Assembly (NCBI GenBank): GCA_001643675.2
Contig: LSRY02000020.1
Coordinates: 563,001-627,000, forward strand
Length of the DNA stretch: 64,000 bases
Direction of reading: 5' to 3'
Source: Monocercomonoides exilis
Lineage: Eukaryota; Preaxostyla; Oxymonadida; Polymastigidae
Made by a program: the position numbers and the translations under genes. The notes below the pieces were generated by a model. It searched no databases and was not told the DNA's origin. It worked only from the letters and a program-made list of their open reading frames with translations. Below are positions 21,909-34,000 of the stretch, piece by piece (position 1 is the stretch's first letter; every line of letters starts with the position of its first letter).

Positions 21909-24900
21909 ATGATTTCTTCTGATCAGGACAGAGCTGATGGTTTGAGGCTTCCTGAATCAAAAACAAACGATTTTTTCCCTGATGATTTCAATCCATTGGC
22001 ATATGTTGATTTGCGCCTATCTGAGATGGGAGAAGTGTCAACCATCGCAATAAGTAGAGGAGAGATGATGCATTTGGGAGAAGAATATGCTGATCAGATT
22101 GATATGACTCGATTGGATCCAATGGATACGGTTGTGCTCATAAACCCTTCCGAGATTGTTTCACATCTTCGAGGATTGGTTTCTGAATTATGCCAGATAA
22201 GGACATCACTTGTGACAGAAGTGAATCAATTGACAAAGACAATAACAAAAAAGGCTGGTGCCTTTTTAGAAATTTCTGAAAGTTCACTTCAAGAACTTGA
22301 TTCTTTGGATGAGAAAACAAAGTCTCTCATGGAACAAATTTCTAAATCCGCAGAATCAACAACAAGAAGAGCTCAGCGACTTCAGACACTTCACCAGGAA
22401 CGAGAAGAAGCACGGGAAGCACAAGCTGTTATAGATTCTTTCAATATGTTTAATTTAAAAGTTCCTCAATTCAAAACTCCTTTGGAATTTACACTTGAGC
22501 ATATTCGCGATAATGCAAAACTTCTAAATCATTTATACCAAATATCTCAACGGCTTAGTGGATCTGCTGTTAATGAAGGAATACAGCGAGTGCAAGTTAC
22601 TTATTCATCAATTAGCTGTGAATTATTAGGAAAAAGCGTTGCAGCTCAAGATGAGGAAGATTTACCGACTGTAAAGTGGGTGCTTGACACCTTACTGAAG
22701 CTTGGTGAAACGCACGAGCAGTTGACTCAGCATATCGGACAAGCACGCATGCAACATTTTCCCCGAAAGAAGATGGCCAGTTTAGGAGTCAAAGGATCCC
22801 AGAGCGGCCGGCTGAAGGAGAAACTGAACGAAGCGCTGCAGGAAACCGAGCAATTTATTCACCGGCAGAAGCAAATGATCTGCGAGTGCTGTGCCGGCTG
22901 GGAAGAAGGCGTCTACCGCTACATCTTCAAGAACGTGCTGGCGCAGCTGAAGGACTCATTTGGGCGCACGGTTGCTGAGACGATCCAGCGAAACCTGAAG
23001 GAGCTGAGCTCTGTCCACGCAGCGCACATCAACAACCTCGAGGCCGGGAGCGAAGGCACCGAGGCGTCGCCCATCCTGCGCTACGGGCTGTGGGCGCCGT
23101 TTCAGTGGGTGGACGGGCTGTTTGCCATGTGGGAGGCGTTCACTGCGTTCTTCGGGACAATCCCTGGTTCGATGGGCATGGCCACGTCGGCATCGCTGGT
23201 GGAGCAGCAGCTGACCGACTGGCGGAGCAAGTACGTGCTCGACGAGTGCTCGGCCATCAATCTTTTCTTTGCGCTGTTGCTTGAAAAGCCCACACACTAC
23301 TTGCTGCAGCAGCGGCCTGACCTGAAGCAGGTGACTCAGCACATCCCACACGCACACTTCCCTTATTTGAGCGTCAGCTTCATCGAAACCCTCAAAAACG
23401 AGTCTAACTTGTACCTTGGTGCTTCTTCTCGCTCTCCCACGGGCACATCCTCAGCACTGCAGAAGACTGGCCTGTGGGTCAAATTCCCCACATCTGTCAC
23501 CTCTCTTCCTCCTGCCTCTTCTTCTTCCTCTTCTTCTTCCTTCTCGTCTGCTTTCCCTTCGTCCTCTGCGTTCTCATCTGGCGCCATCTCCTCCCCCGTC
23601 GTCCCCACCTCCACACCCCGCTCGCAGTATCTCATGTCCACAAGCACACCACAGCCCACCCCGCCGAACACAAAAAGCTTCTCTTCTTCTTCGTCCAGCA
23701 GCATGGGCTCTCCATTTCACACTCCAACCACTTCAAAAAACAGCTCCTTCTACACCTCCACCCCTCCGCGCTCTCCTCTCGCCATCTCTGCCACTGCTCC
23801 TTCTTATTCTGGTGCAGGCTCTTCTTCTTTGCCAATGTCCCCACTGCGCAACAGAGGGCAGACGCGCCAGTCACACCGCCCGTCGCAGCTGGGTGCTGTT
23901 CACAGCTCGTCTGCTTCTGACGGAGATGATGATGATGATGAATTCAGTGTGTCTAATGCTGGCAGCAGCGGAAGCAGTAGCAGTGGCAGTGCTAAAAGCG
24001 ATGAATTTGAAGGAACTGGGAGCGAGCTGGCAGCAGACATCATTGGACTCGATCTCTCTAATCCTGTGCGAGTAGCCTTGTCGTGCATCCCCCGCGCTAT
24101 CATCCGCGCGTCTGTCGTCGCAAACAGAGAGCGCCGTCCGGCTGCGCTGGCTGAGATGTTCGAGGTGGCAGTGGCGTGGTGCGTGCTCATCTGCGAAGAC
24201 GCCTTCAACGAGGCGGCGATGTCGAATGCCGAGCTGCGTGCGAGTTCTGGGCTGACACCTGCACTGTCTGCTGCAGCGACTCCCGTGGGGAGTGATTCAA
24301 AAAGTGCATCTTCTGAGACAGGGAAAGAGAAGTCCTCAGAAAAGGATAAGAAGTCCAAGGACTCCAAGCCGAGCCCGACGCAGCCGTTTGAGAAGCCGCA
24401 CTTCGAAGACAACTTCATCGATGGCGAGGAGCTGCGGGTGATTCCGCTTGTCTGCTCAGTCGTGTCGCATCTGAAGAACACGTGGAACATGCACGTCAGC
24501 CCTCTGCTGGAACACGATGTGACACTCCACAGGGCGATCAAAAGACATCTGAGGATGCAGCTGAATGTGCTCGAGCAGCTCATCGGAAAGCAGATCCATC
24601 TCTTCCTCTTCGCCACCCTGAGGCGCTTTGTGTATCTTTTGAAGCTGCATCAGAAGCCCAACGACTACGTGATGAATGAAGAATCCAGCAAAAGCTCTCC
24701 TTCTTCTCAATCTCCTTCTTCATCTTCATCCTCATCCTCATCGGCTGCTGAGTCCCTCCGCCGCGCAGTCACACCCGCCCTCCGCTCGCCTGCAGGTGCT
24801 GCCAACATCGACTTTATGCAGCCAACCGAAGCCTGCCGCATTGTGATTGAGTATTTGGAAGGGCAGTTTGAAAAGATCTGCTGCCACGTCGGCCAAATGA

Positions 24901-25253
24901 ATGCATCAGACGCACTGGCTGAGCTGTCTCTTGCTATTCGAGATGCCATTGATGCACATGTGCTTACTATTACCATCAAAGACGCTGGGGCATTTAGGCT
25001 GCTTGCAGACATCACAGAGTATCAGCATTTCTTTGCAAAGCTGGAAAATCCGATTGTGAGAATAAGTTTTGAATCACTTCGCGAATTGCTGTCTATCTAT
25101 ATTATCACGCCAGATCGTATTCAATCGTTCGTTGATGGTGCTGTGACTGAACAAAATCCCAAATCTCGTTTTCTTGATCATATTAAGAGGAGACAAGACT
25201 ACAAATCAAATAAACTTTGGAAGTATTTCCCAAAAGAATTGAGCGAAAAGTGA
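21909..25253 (+). CDS. SEC10: Exocyst complex subunit Sec10 (EXOC5)
   Basis: Subunit of the exocyst, which tethers secretory vesicles to the plasma membrane before SNARE fusion. It is a single exon of 1,114 residues, larger than the usual 700-850. The N-terminal third is helical and coiled-coil, with the Sec10-type stretch ending AREAQAVIDSFNMFN. Residues about 535-705 are a Ser/Thr/Pro-rich low-complexity insertion, and a second short Ser-run lies near 925-945. The C-terminal region matches Sec10 in order: VLEQLIGKQIHLFLFATLRRFVYLL, then CRIVIEYLEGQFEKICCHVG, FRLLADITEYQHFFAKL, and SFESLRELLSIYIITPDRIQ. The inserted Ser-rich blocks use many TCT/TCC codons. Other CATCHR-family tethers are the alternative, but the C-terminal pattern favours Sec10. 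Confidence 0.82.
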   Translation: MISSDQDRADGLRLPESKTNDFFPDDFNPLAYVDLRLSEMGEVSTIAISRGEMMHLGEEYADQIDMTRLDPMDTVVLINPSEIVSHLRGLVSELCQIRTSLVTEVNQLTKTITKKAGAFLEISESSLQELDSLDEKTKSLMEQISKSAESTTRRAQRLQTLHQEREEAREAQAVIDSFNMFNLKVPQFKTPLEFTLEHIRDNAKLLNHLYQISQRLSGSAVNEGIQRVQVTYSSISCELLGKSVAAQDEEDLPTVKWVLDTLLKLGETHEQLTQHIGQARMQHFPRKKMASLGVKGSQSGRLKEKLNEALQETEQFIHRQKQMICECCAGWEEGVYRYIFKNVLAQLKDSFGRTVAETIQRNLKELSSVHAAHINNLEAGSEGTEASPILRYGLWAPFQWVDGLFAMWEAFTAFFGTIPGSMGMATSASLVEQQLTDWRSKYVLDECSAINLFFALLLEKPTHYLLQQRPDLKQVTQHIPHAHFPYLSVSFIETLKNESNLYLGASSRSPTGTSSALQKTGLWVKFPTSVTSLPPASSSSSSSSFSSAFPSSSAFSSGAISSPVVPTSTPRSQYLMSTSTPQPTPPNTKSFSSSSSSSMGSPFHTPTTSKNSSFYTSTPPRSPLAISATAPSYSGAGSSSLPMSPLRNRGQTRQSHRPSQLGAVHSSSASDGDDDDDEFSVSNAGSSGSSSSGSAKSDEFEGTGSELAADIIGLDLSNPVRVALSCIPRAIIRASVVANRERRPAALAEMFEVAVAWCVLICEDAFNEAAMSNAELRASSGLTPALSAAATPVGSDSKSASSETGKEKSSEKDKKSKDSKPSPTQPFEKPHFEDNFIDGEELRVIPLVCSVVSHLKNTWNMHVSPLLEHDVTLHRAIKRHLRMQLNVLEQLIGKQIHLFLFATLRRFVYLLKLHQKPNDYVMNEESSKSSPSSQSPSSSSSSSSSAAESLRRAVTPALRSPAGAANIDFMQPTEACRIVIEYLEGQFEKICCHVGQMNASDALAELSLAIRDAIDAHVLTITIKDAGAFRLLADITEYQHFFAKLENPIVRISFESLRELLSIYIITPDRIQSFVDGAVTEQNPKSRFLDHIKRRQDYKSNKLWKYFPKELSEK

Positions 25254-25425
25254 AATTTTCAGCAAGAAAACTGAATAGATGTTTCAGGCATTTTTCATTT
25301 TTGTATTTTGTGTTATATAGAAAAGAAAAAATCATTTTTTCATTTGTTTATGATCGAATATCCCATTTCAATTTATTGATTAATTTAATTTAATTTTTGT
25401 GTCTGGCCTTTGTGCCAGTTTTTTT

Positions 25426-27882
25426 ATGTCTTTCGCTAATCGAATAAAGTTAGTCAGTGCGCTTTATCAAGAACAAAAATCTTGGAGAAAAGAAGCACCA
25501 TTTTTATATGATTCTGCTTTTATTAAAAACCTTGAAACACCATCTTTTGTGTGCGAATGGGTTCCTAGCATTAAAAGGTTTGAAACGTAATTATAAATGA
25601 TAATATGCTCGAATTGTGATTCTGATGTTTTCATTCATATTTTTAGAGATTCAAGGAGAAGATATTATGTGCAATCTCTTCTCCATGGGGTAAATCAAAC
25701 TTCAAAATGTGAAAACTCTCTTGCCTTATCACGTATTCGTATCCCCCATGACGAAAGAATGCATCGTCGAGAACTCACAGTAGAGCGTATGAAATTGATT
25801 TTTTGATCAAAAGAAATTTGTTTTACATTTATTCAAATTACAAAAAATAAACATCATAGATATTGCTACGATTGAATGCATTCCATTTAGATATGACATG
25901 CTAGCAAAAGTTCCTCATCCAGGACCTGTTGTGAGGTTTTTAATATTGATTCAGGAAATTATTCATTTTTTCATCTTTAATTCAGAATAAAAACGCATCC
26001 AAAACGCAGAGATTTAATTGCAACAAGATCTACATCATCTGCTATCTATTTATATTCGGTTCCTCAATTTGTTGAATGTGACACACCGATTCCTGAACCA
26101 ATTAATATTTCGCCAATTGAACTTACTGGCCATTCTAAGAGCGGGTCTGTGATTCTTTGAGCCAATTTATTTCTAACTTTTGTTTAACATATATATTTAT
26201 TAAAATTTTGGATAATTTTTCATTTTGAATTCGTGCTTGCAAATATTTTGTAGGATTGACATGAGTTGGAATGAGACATTCAGCTCGCTCTTGATGACAA
26301 GTGCATCTGACGGAAGAGTGAATGTTTATGATATTAACCAAAGCGGCTCTAATTCAATGTTCGCATCCACAAACGCATCTTCTTTCCAACCCATGATGGA
26401 AATACCTTCTCAAACATCTGCTCATCCACTTCAGCCCATTTCATCAAATGAGATGCCTTCCACAAAACTCATTTCAACGCTGATTTCTTCTCATCAAAAT
26501 TCACCATCACAAGAAACACCTTCTTCCACATCAGTATCATCTCCAGACGCTTCAGCTACATTTCAAGCCACATCATCAGAAACTTTCACAGACACATCAA
26601 ACATTTCAAACATATCTCCCTTTTACACGCAATCTGCACAAGAAGAAGCCGATCCAATTCCGCTGGATGCAATCGAAGACAGCGAGAAACAGAGAATTGC
26701 AGATTATGGGCAAGAGGAAGATAAATTAGCAGATCGCATGCAATCATCAAGGGATACTCAAAATCTTGCTGATGATTCTCAGATTCCTCAATCTTCTTCA
26801 AAAGCGATGCAAAATGAAAAGTTCAGTGGAAAAGAAGAGCAAACAGAACAAACAGAAAATGTAAAACTTGATAAACGGCCACCTACTCTTGATTGGTCAT
26901 TGATTGTTTGAATTTTTCATTTGAAATCTTCTCTTTCAATGTTTCAAATGTTTCATTTTCTTCAAAATATGTTAGTGTTCCGCCTGGACTTATTTTACCC
27001 CAACTGTTTACGTAGCTTCTTGTCCGGATTCTAAACTTGCAATGTTTGAGCATTCTTTTATTTATGAACAATCTATTTATTTGATGATTTCAATCATATG
27101 TTATTTTCATTTTAACTTGCGTTTTTTTTTTTATAAATACTCCTCACTTACAGCTACGATCTTCGAGGATCCACTCCAGAGATAGTTGTTTCAACTCCTC
27201 ACACAGGCGCAATAACATCTCTTTCCACTTCTCATTTCCTTCCAAACATGCTGCTAACGGCCAGTGAAGATTCCGTTTGCACTCATTTTTCTTTTATTTT
27301 TGATAAATAAGCTTTAAATGATTTTCATTATTTCCATTATTTACTGCAGACCATTTCAATGTGGGACTTCCGCAACCTCACAAAGCCAGTGCACAACTTC
27401 ACTTTTCATCAGCAATCAATAACACAAGTTGAGTTTTCACCAACTCTCCCATCGGTATTTTTGTCAGCAGATCTTGAAAGGTTTTATCAAAGGATTATTA
27501 TCATCATCTTGAATATCTTTTTTTCTCTGCTTTATACATCGAATTTTTTACTGATGATAAGATTAATAAACATATGGGATATTAGTAAAATAGGTGATGA
27601 GGTAACAACACCATATGAGCAAGAAGCGCCTCCAGAACTTTTAGTTTGATAACATTATTTTTGATTTTTAAGATTAATTTTTCATTCAAAAAATTGCATA
27701 AAAAAATATTCTTTTCTTTGAAGTTCACTCATGGAGGTCACACATCTCATATCTATGATGTCAGCTGGAATATGATGAAGGATTGGATGATTGCTTCCGT
27801 TTCAGCTGATGCTTCACTTCAAATCTGGGAAATGGCACAGAATGTTCATTCTCATCGAGAAGTTTATCACAGACTTGAATAA
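25426..27882 (+). CDS. RBBP4/MSI1-type WD40 histone-binding protein
   Basis: Histone H3-H4 chaperone and scaffold of the RBBP4/RBBP7/MSI1 type, a shared subunit of CAF-1, HDAC and Polycomb-type complexes. Ten exons: 25426-25577, 25647-25786, 25860-25935, 25986-26144, 26254-26905, 26976-27043, 27154-27274, 27350-27480, 27562-27643 and 27724-27882. All join in phase for 579 residues. The N-terminal helix carries the family pattern WRKEAPFLYDSAFIKNLETP. Later come VVRIKTHPKRRDLIATRS, HSKSGIDMSWNETFSSLL and TISMWDFRNL, then LINIWDIS and the closing blade DVSWNMMKDWMIASVSADAS with IWEMAQNV. Exon 5 inserts about 185 Ser/Gln/Glu-rich residues (roughly 204-388) between blades. Five of nine donors are GTTTG. 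Confidence 0.88.
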
Positions 27883-28049
27883 GATAGGAAATTTCTTTAA
27901 AAGTTTTTATTTAATATGTCATTCTGAAACAACTCGAAATTACCACTTCAACGATTCATTTCACATTTTTTTTTCTTTTTTTGAAAATTCATAATAAAAA
28001 AGATATGGTTTAAATCAATAATAAAAAGTGATTTTCTCTGCCTAGATAA

Positions 28050-31000
28050 ATGCAACAATTGTCATATCTTCCTCCAGGAAAACAAGGTTTTTCTGTGAGG
28101 AGGATATTACAAGCTATACTTGGAGGGCCTCGCTTATTTTGGAAAAGCTCAATTCCATTATCAATTCACTTTTTCACATGGTTGACATTTCTTCTACCTC
28201 CATCATTATGCTTACTACTTACATTATTATCTCAATATCACTTTATTTCTTTTTTTGCTGCGTCTATTTCGTGCGGAGGTATTTTTTCATTTATTTTTAT
28301 TTTTCCAAAAAGATGTTAATTTTCTTGATTATAAGGAATATGTGTTTTATCGTTTATTGCAATTCGACTATATTACGTAATCTGCAATTGTGCATCCCGC
28401 AAATCAGATGAACTTGTTTATAGTTCAATGAATGAAGATGGCGATGTATTTTATGGACTTTTCACAAGGCAAGCTGCAAATTTCCTCGTTGAACCCCTTT
28501 CACCGTATTTCATGAAATCAAAGTTAAAAATTGTAATTGGGACTGTTATATATGTTGTCGTTCTATTTGCTATGGGCTTGATGATTGCATGTTTTCATTT
28601 TTCTGCCATTCTTAATCAAGAGAAATCCACTAGTCTGGCAGTTGGAACGATTTTTCTACATGTTTTTATGTGGACGACTTTTTATGTATCCGCGTACCCA
28701 TTGATATGTAAGTCTCCTCCGGAACCTAGTCAGATGCGAATTACAGAACCTCTCAATTCATTTCTACGTCCGACTTATTTTGTTATTTTTGGTATATTTG
28801 CTGTTGTTGATATGTGCAGAAGCGGAATGTTTGAGATAGATTTATTTTCATCTTCTGGTTCTGATAGCAATATCTACTCAATGGAATGGCTTTCCACTGT
28901 TGGTGTATCTTTTCGTGCAATGAGCGCAAGAGTTTCATTCGTCCCTTGTATTATTTGTGCTTGCCTATTTCTTCTTTTTGCAATCGGGTTTCTTCCCCCA
29001 CTCGACGTATTAATAATGTGGCTTTTACAAGAATTGTGTATGTTCTTCTGTGGCGCATCTCCTTCATTGAGCAGTTGGCGAACGATAGTCCACTCAATTA
29101 CTTCTTTTGCCTCAGTCATTTTGGGAGGCGTCTTACTTTGGCTTGGCTCAGGTGGAGATGAAAATCCCTTGTTGGAGTCCACGTTGCACACAAGCCAAGA
29201 GACAAGAGAGAGATTGCTGTGGAGCGGTGTCTTTCTTGTTGCAGTGGCGTCTCTTGTGTTCAGTCGAGATTATATTTCAGGTGTATTTAAATTGTGGAAG
29301 TGGCTCAAGCGCATTTCATCCAAATGCTTTGTGTGCTGCTGCAGAAAAAGAAGCCGAAGAACAGTTGTTGAACCAAGTCCGCTTGTTAAAACGAAAAACG
29401 AAAGGGCTGAAACAAGTGGAGGGTTCAGACAAAATATCGATGAAAATGACAGTTTTAACAGTCAGCTTACTGAAAAATGTGATGCCACAGATGATATGGC
29501 ATCATCTACTTCTATCTCTTCTCATTCAACTATTTCTCTCGCTCGTGACGCCTCAAATCGGTCTTCGTTCTCTTTTGTTTTATCGCACTTCACAAACTTC
29601 TTCGACATCATCTTCCTTTTCGTTCTGATTGCGGCCTTTCTGCTTTTTATGCTTGTCAAATTTGAAGAAAATTCATCTTCCGGTTTGAAAATGGATAATT
29701 CTTTGTCCGGCCATATATTTTCACTGCGCAATAATCCAAATGAATACAAAGGATTCAACATTTCTCGACTTGCTGTTGATTGTTTGTTATTTGCCTTTCT
29801 CGTCTTCTTTGTTGCTGTCGAAGAAGTCAGCAAGCCTGTTTGGTTCAACACATTCCGATTTGCCCATTTGAAAAAGAAAGAAGGTACTTATTCGAACGAA
29901 AATGCGAATAAATCTTCATCTTCTTCAGCAAATTCCTCTCAAAAGTTCACAACACTTCTTCATATCACAACATGCCTAAGGGTATTTGTTTCATCATTCC
30001 TCATTCCCTTTTCGGTCATATTATTTTCATCACACGAACTCTCCTGTTTCACTTCAACCCCCAATCTGTTGTATTCCTCTTCTTCTTCCTCCTCCTCCTC
30101 CTCTGGAACAGACACATTTCCCCAGTGCTCTTTGCTTGTTTGCATTTGCGGCTGCTTCCTGTTTATGCACACGATACGCTTGTCAATGCAGTTTCCAATG
30201 TCTTACACTCCACTCTTGACTTATCTTCTTTCTTCCCTCTTTTGGCACATCAAGCACAACTCTCTATTTCATTCGGATTCTTCTCTAGCCTCCTCTTTCT
30301 TGTCGGATTTCCCTTCTCAGTTCACTTCATTCATCTTCTTTCACTTCTTCTTCCACTTCGCCCTTTCTCGCCTCTTTTCTCTCGGAAAGCATTTGTATTA
30401 TCTTCTCTTCTCCTTTTTCACTCCACTTTCCCTCAATTCCCTTGCCCCTCCATTGTTCGATCGCTGGATGTATTCGTGCAGTGGTCGCATAGCACTTTTC
30501 TTTCTGTTTGTCTGTCTATTTATTCCAATCTCTTTGGTCTCTCTGTGCATTGCTGTGCTTTTTGACACAACTGTTGTGCAGCCATTTGGTTGCCCTTTCG
30601 TTTTCCTTCCAGCACCGCTTGTGCCGAAGCTCTGGCTTGTCGCAGGAAATGGATGCAAAATGAAAAAAATCAATGAAAAAAAGACAAAAGAAAAAGAAGA
30701 AAGACGAAAAGAAAAGGAAAAAAGGAAAAAAAGGTATAAAGAATTGAGGGAAAAGGCTAAAATGCAGAAAAAGATGGAGTCACAGAATGTTCCATACGAT
30801 CAAATAGCCTGTGATGCTTCATCAGCATCTAAAGGATCGTCCAGTCTTTTCACTCCTCTTTCTGTTCCATTGCCTGATAATCCACAGGCTTCGCCATTGC
30901 AAATTCAACAGCGGAAAAAGTCGAATTATTCATCGTCTCCTCTTAACTCCTTCAACTTTTCAGAGCTGAATATTTCACTGGAAGAGCTGTCATCCTTTGA

Positions 31001-34000
31001 ATCGCACATTTCAATCCTGAACAATATTCTCGATCATGACAATTCGTATATAAACACACAATCACTCAAAATAGCACAATCATCCTCTGTTTTGTCTTCC
31101 TCTCTTCATAAAGCACATCCTCAGAGCCAATCTTCTCCAATGTCACTATCTGGAACTGAGCCGCTGTATCCGTCTGACAGTTCTGTGTATTCGTATTCTG
31201 CACCATCCATTCTGAATGCAATGATTGACTCATTCACAGCATCATCATCTTCGGTCTTCAACAACACTTTAAATTCTTCTTCTTCATCATCGCTTTCTTC
31301 TTCTGCTGCTTCTTCACCTGCCTCTTTCCCTTCATTTATTCCCTTTCTCACTCCATTCACTGCATTCATGCTGCACTCGACATCTTCAATGAACATTCTG
31401 TTTTGCGTTGGAGAAGTCGGCCGGAACTACTGCGAGGTCAAGCTGAAGGCGATGGACAGCTCATACTCTGCGAAGCACTTGGAGCAGCTGAGCGAAGACA
31501 TGGAAGGAGTCGACGAGGTGAGCGGGATTTGCCTTCAGAGCAGATGGCATGAGCTGACCAGACTGAAAATGGAGAATGAAGAGAGGGCAGCGAGGATTAA
31601 ATTGTACAGTCAGCATGCAGAAGAACTCAAGCAGAAGAAAATCAATGAAGAGATGCAGAAAAAGAAGGAGGAGGAAGTTTTGAAGCAGATGAATTCAATC
31701 GAAGAGAAGCAGAAAAAGCTGTTAGGAGGATCAAAACAGGAAGACGCTGAAAAGAATGAGAACACCAAAAAGCTATCTAATGCCTCATCAACACATTCTT
31801 CTGCTTCCAGTTCTTCGACTAGGCACTTTCCTTCGTCTGTTTCTGCTCCGATTTTGGCTCGTTTGTCTGACTCAACAGGGAACACCGCTCAGAAGCCTTC
31901 TCATTCGTCATCTCTGTCGATTTCTCATACTGCAGCAGAACTGAAAGATTTGCCTAATGCGAAAAAGAACAAAGGAAAAGATGGATTACATGAAGTATCG
32001 GAAGAGGAGGAAGAGGAAGAAGAAGAAGAAGATACAGAAGAACAAAAAACTGATGCAGATAAAAGTCAATCAGAAGATGAAATTCATCAGGAGGATAAAA
32101 ACTCTGAAACAAGATCTAAATCACCAGAAGAGCACTCACCTGAAGGGTATCAGCAGTCGTTGCTTGAAGGAACAACAAATGAAAAGAAATCTGAAACAGA
32201 AGAAAGTGAATCGTCAGAGGTACAATCTGATTCCAGGAATCCTGATAATGTTGTTGAAAGCAAAGAAAACGCAAATGACAATCATGAAACAGCGAATGTT
32301 CAAAACAACTGTGAGGATACTGCAACTGATTCACAGGAGGCAGGTTCTTTAACAGAAAAGAAAGAGAAAAATGAACAAGAAAAAGAAAAAGAAGAGAGTT
32401 CTCAAAAAAATTCAAGCAATGATGAAATCAAAGCGCAAGCCGCAAATGATTCACTAAAAGAGAAGAAAGGCAGCCCAGTTGAAGACCAAACTGATCACAC
32501 AGCCAAAAAGGAGGCATCAGCCGATCCAAGTGAAAACCTCCTTCTTCGATACAAGAAGCACGTTGAAGACACCCCCACTTCGTTTTTCACTGTGCTCCGC
32601 AATCCGCGTCCGACAATGTGTATTTCTCCGCTCACTTCGATTGCGGTGGATTCATACAACACGATTCCGATCAATTTCACAGAGTTGTTCAATAACACAC
32701 AAACCGCTCGTCTGGTTCGCATCTACTTTATGTTTGCGCTCATTTGGGAGTTTCTGATGAGCTCGCCTCTGCTTCTTGTTGGGAATGAAGAGGAAGAAGA
32801 GGAAGAGGAAGATGAAGATGAAGAAAGCGAAGAAGAAGATGATGTCTACATTATGGGAAGAAAAGGAAAGAGAATAAATGAAAAAAGAAACAATATTACA
32901 AATACGGAGAAAGTTCAATCAAAACGAGATCAGACAATTTCCGAGAATAGCAATGGAAGTTCTTCACAAAATGAAACTTCATTGAGATCAGCCCCTTTTC
33001 TTGATCCTGAAGAAGATAAATCTGATTCCCTCAGCAAAGAAAAAGCTGCTGTGAGTGCAAATGATGAGGGACTCTCAATTGCTAAAGAGGAGAGCGAAGA
33101 GAAAGATCTGTACTTGAAAAGGGAATTATTAGAAAATGAGGCTACAGGTGGAAAGCGCTATTCTTCGAAAGCAGATTCAGATTCGGACGAAGATGATGAC
33201 GATGACTCAACATCGGACGATAGTGACACAACTTCTGACAGCAGCAGCACGAGTGACACAAACAATGAAGATGAAAAGGATCTTAGCAAGAATATTGTCA
33301 CAACTGAAGTTAATATCACAACACCTCAAGGTGCTCATCGTCAATATCCTGAAGCAACATTAAAACAGGCTGGAGATGGTGGATCTACTCCATGCCTCAC
33401 AAATTCCCCTGTTGTTTTGACATCACCCTCTGGTTTCAGCTCTGACTTGATCACACCAACACATCCACCTTCGCATGGGAGTGTGATTGTTGCATCAGCA
33501 TCAGCTTCTCCGACTTCGCAGACTGTGCAAAATGGATCATTTTTAGCTGCTTCTCCGTTCAACGAGCCTTTCACACCGCAAATGAACCACGCTGTGACTT
33601 CTGGAGGATCGATGCTCGATTCACCTGCAGAAGGCTCCAATATACAGTCACGCAGGCGCAATGTTATTTCACCTCTTCCTGAACTTTCAGAAGCCGACTC
33701 GGAGCAACAGATGGAAGAGGTACAAACAAATGGAATGAAAGCCGGGAATTGCAAAAGTGGATTTAATGATAAAGTGTCACTTCGATCTTCGTTGTCTCAT
33801 TCAACAACTCATCAGTCGCAAATATCAAATGAAATACTTCTTCCAATTGTTCATGAACGGAGCAACAACAAACGCAGTCAGTCAAGAAGGAGACGCAAAT
33901 TGATATCTGAAACAGAATCAAATCAAAAGCATTCAAAAGAGTTTTTATCGACTTCCACTCTAATTTTGCTGACTGAAGAATGCATTGAGATGATTAACAA

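Noticed and set aside
23900-24616. 238-codon minus frame inside Sec10
   Set aside because: Antisense shadow of Ser-rich codons in a supported gene.
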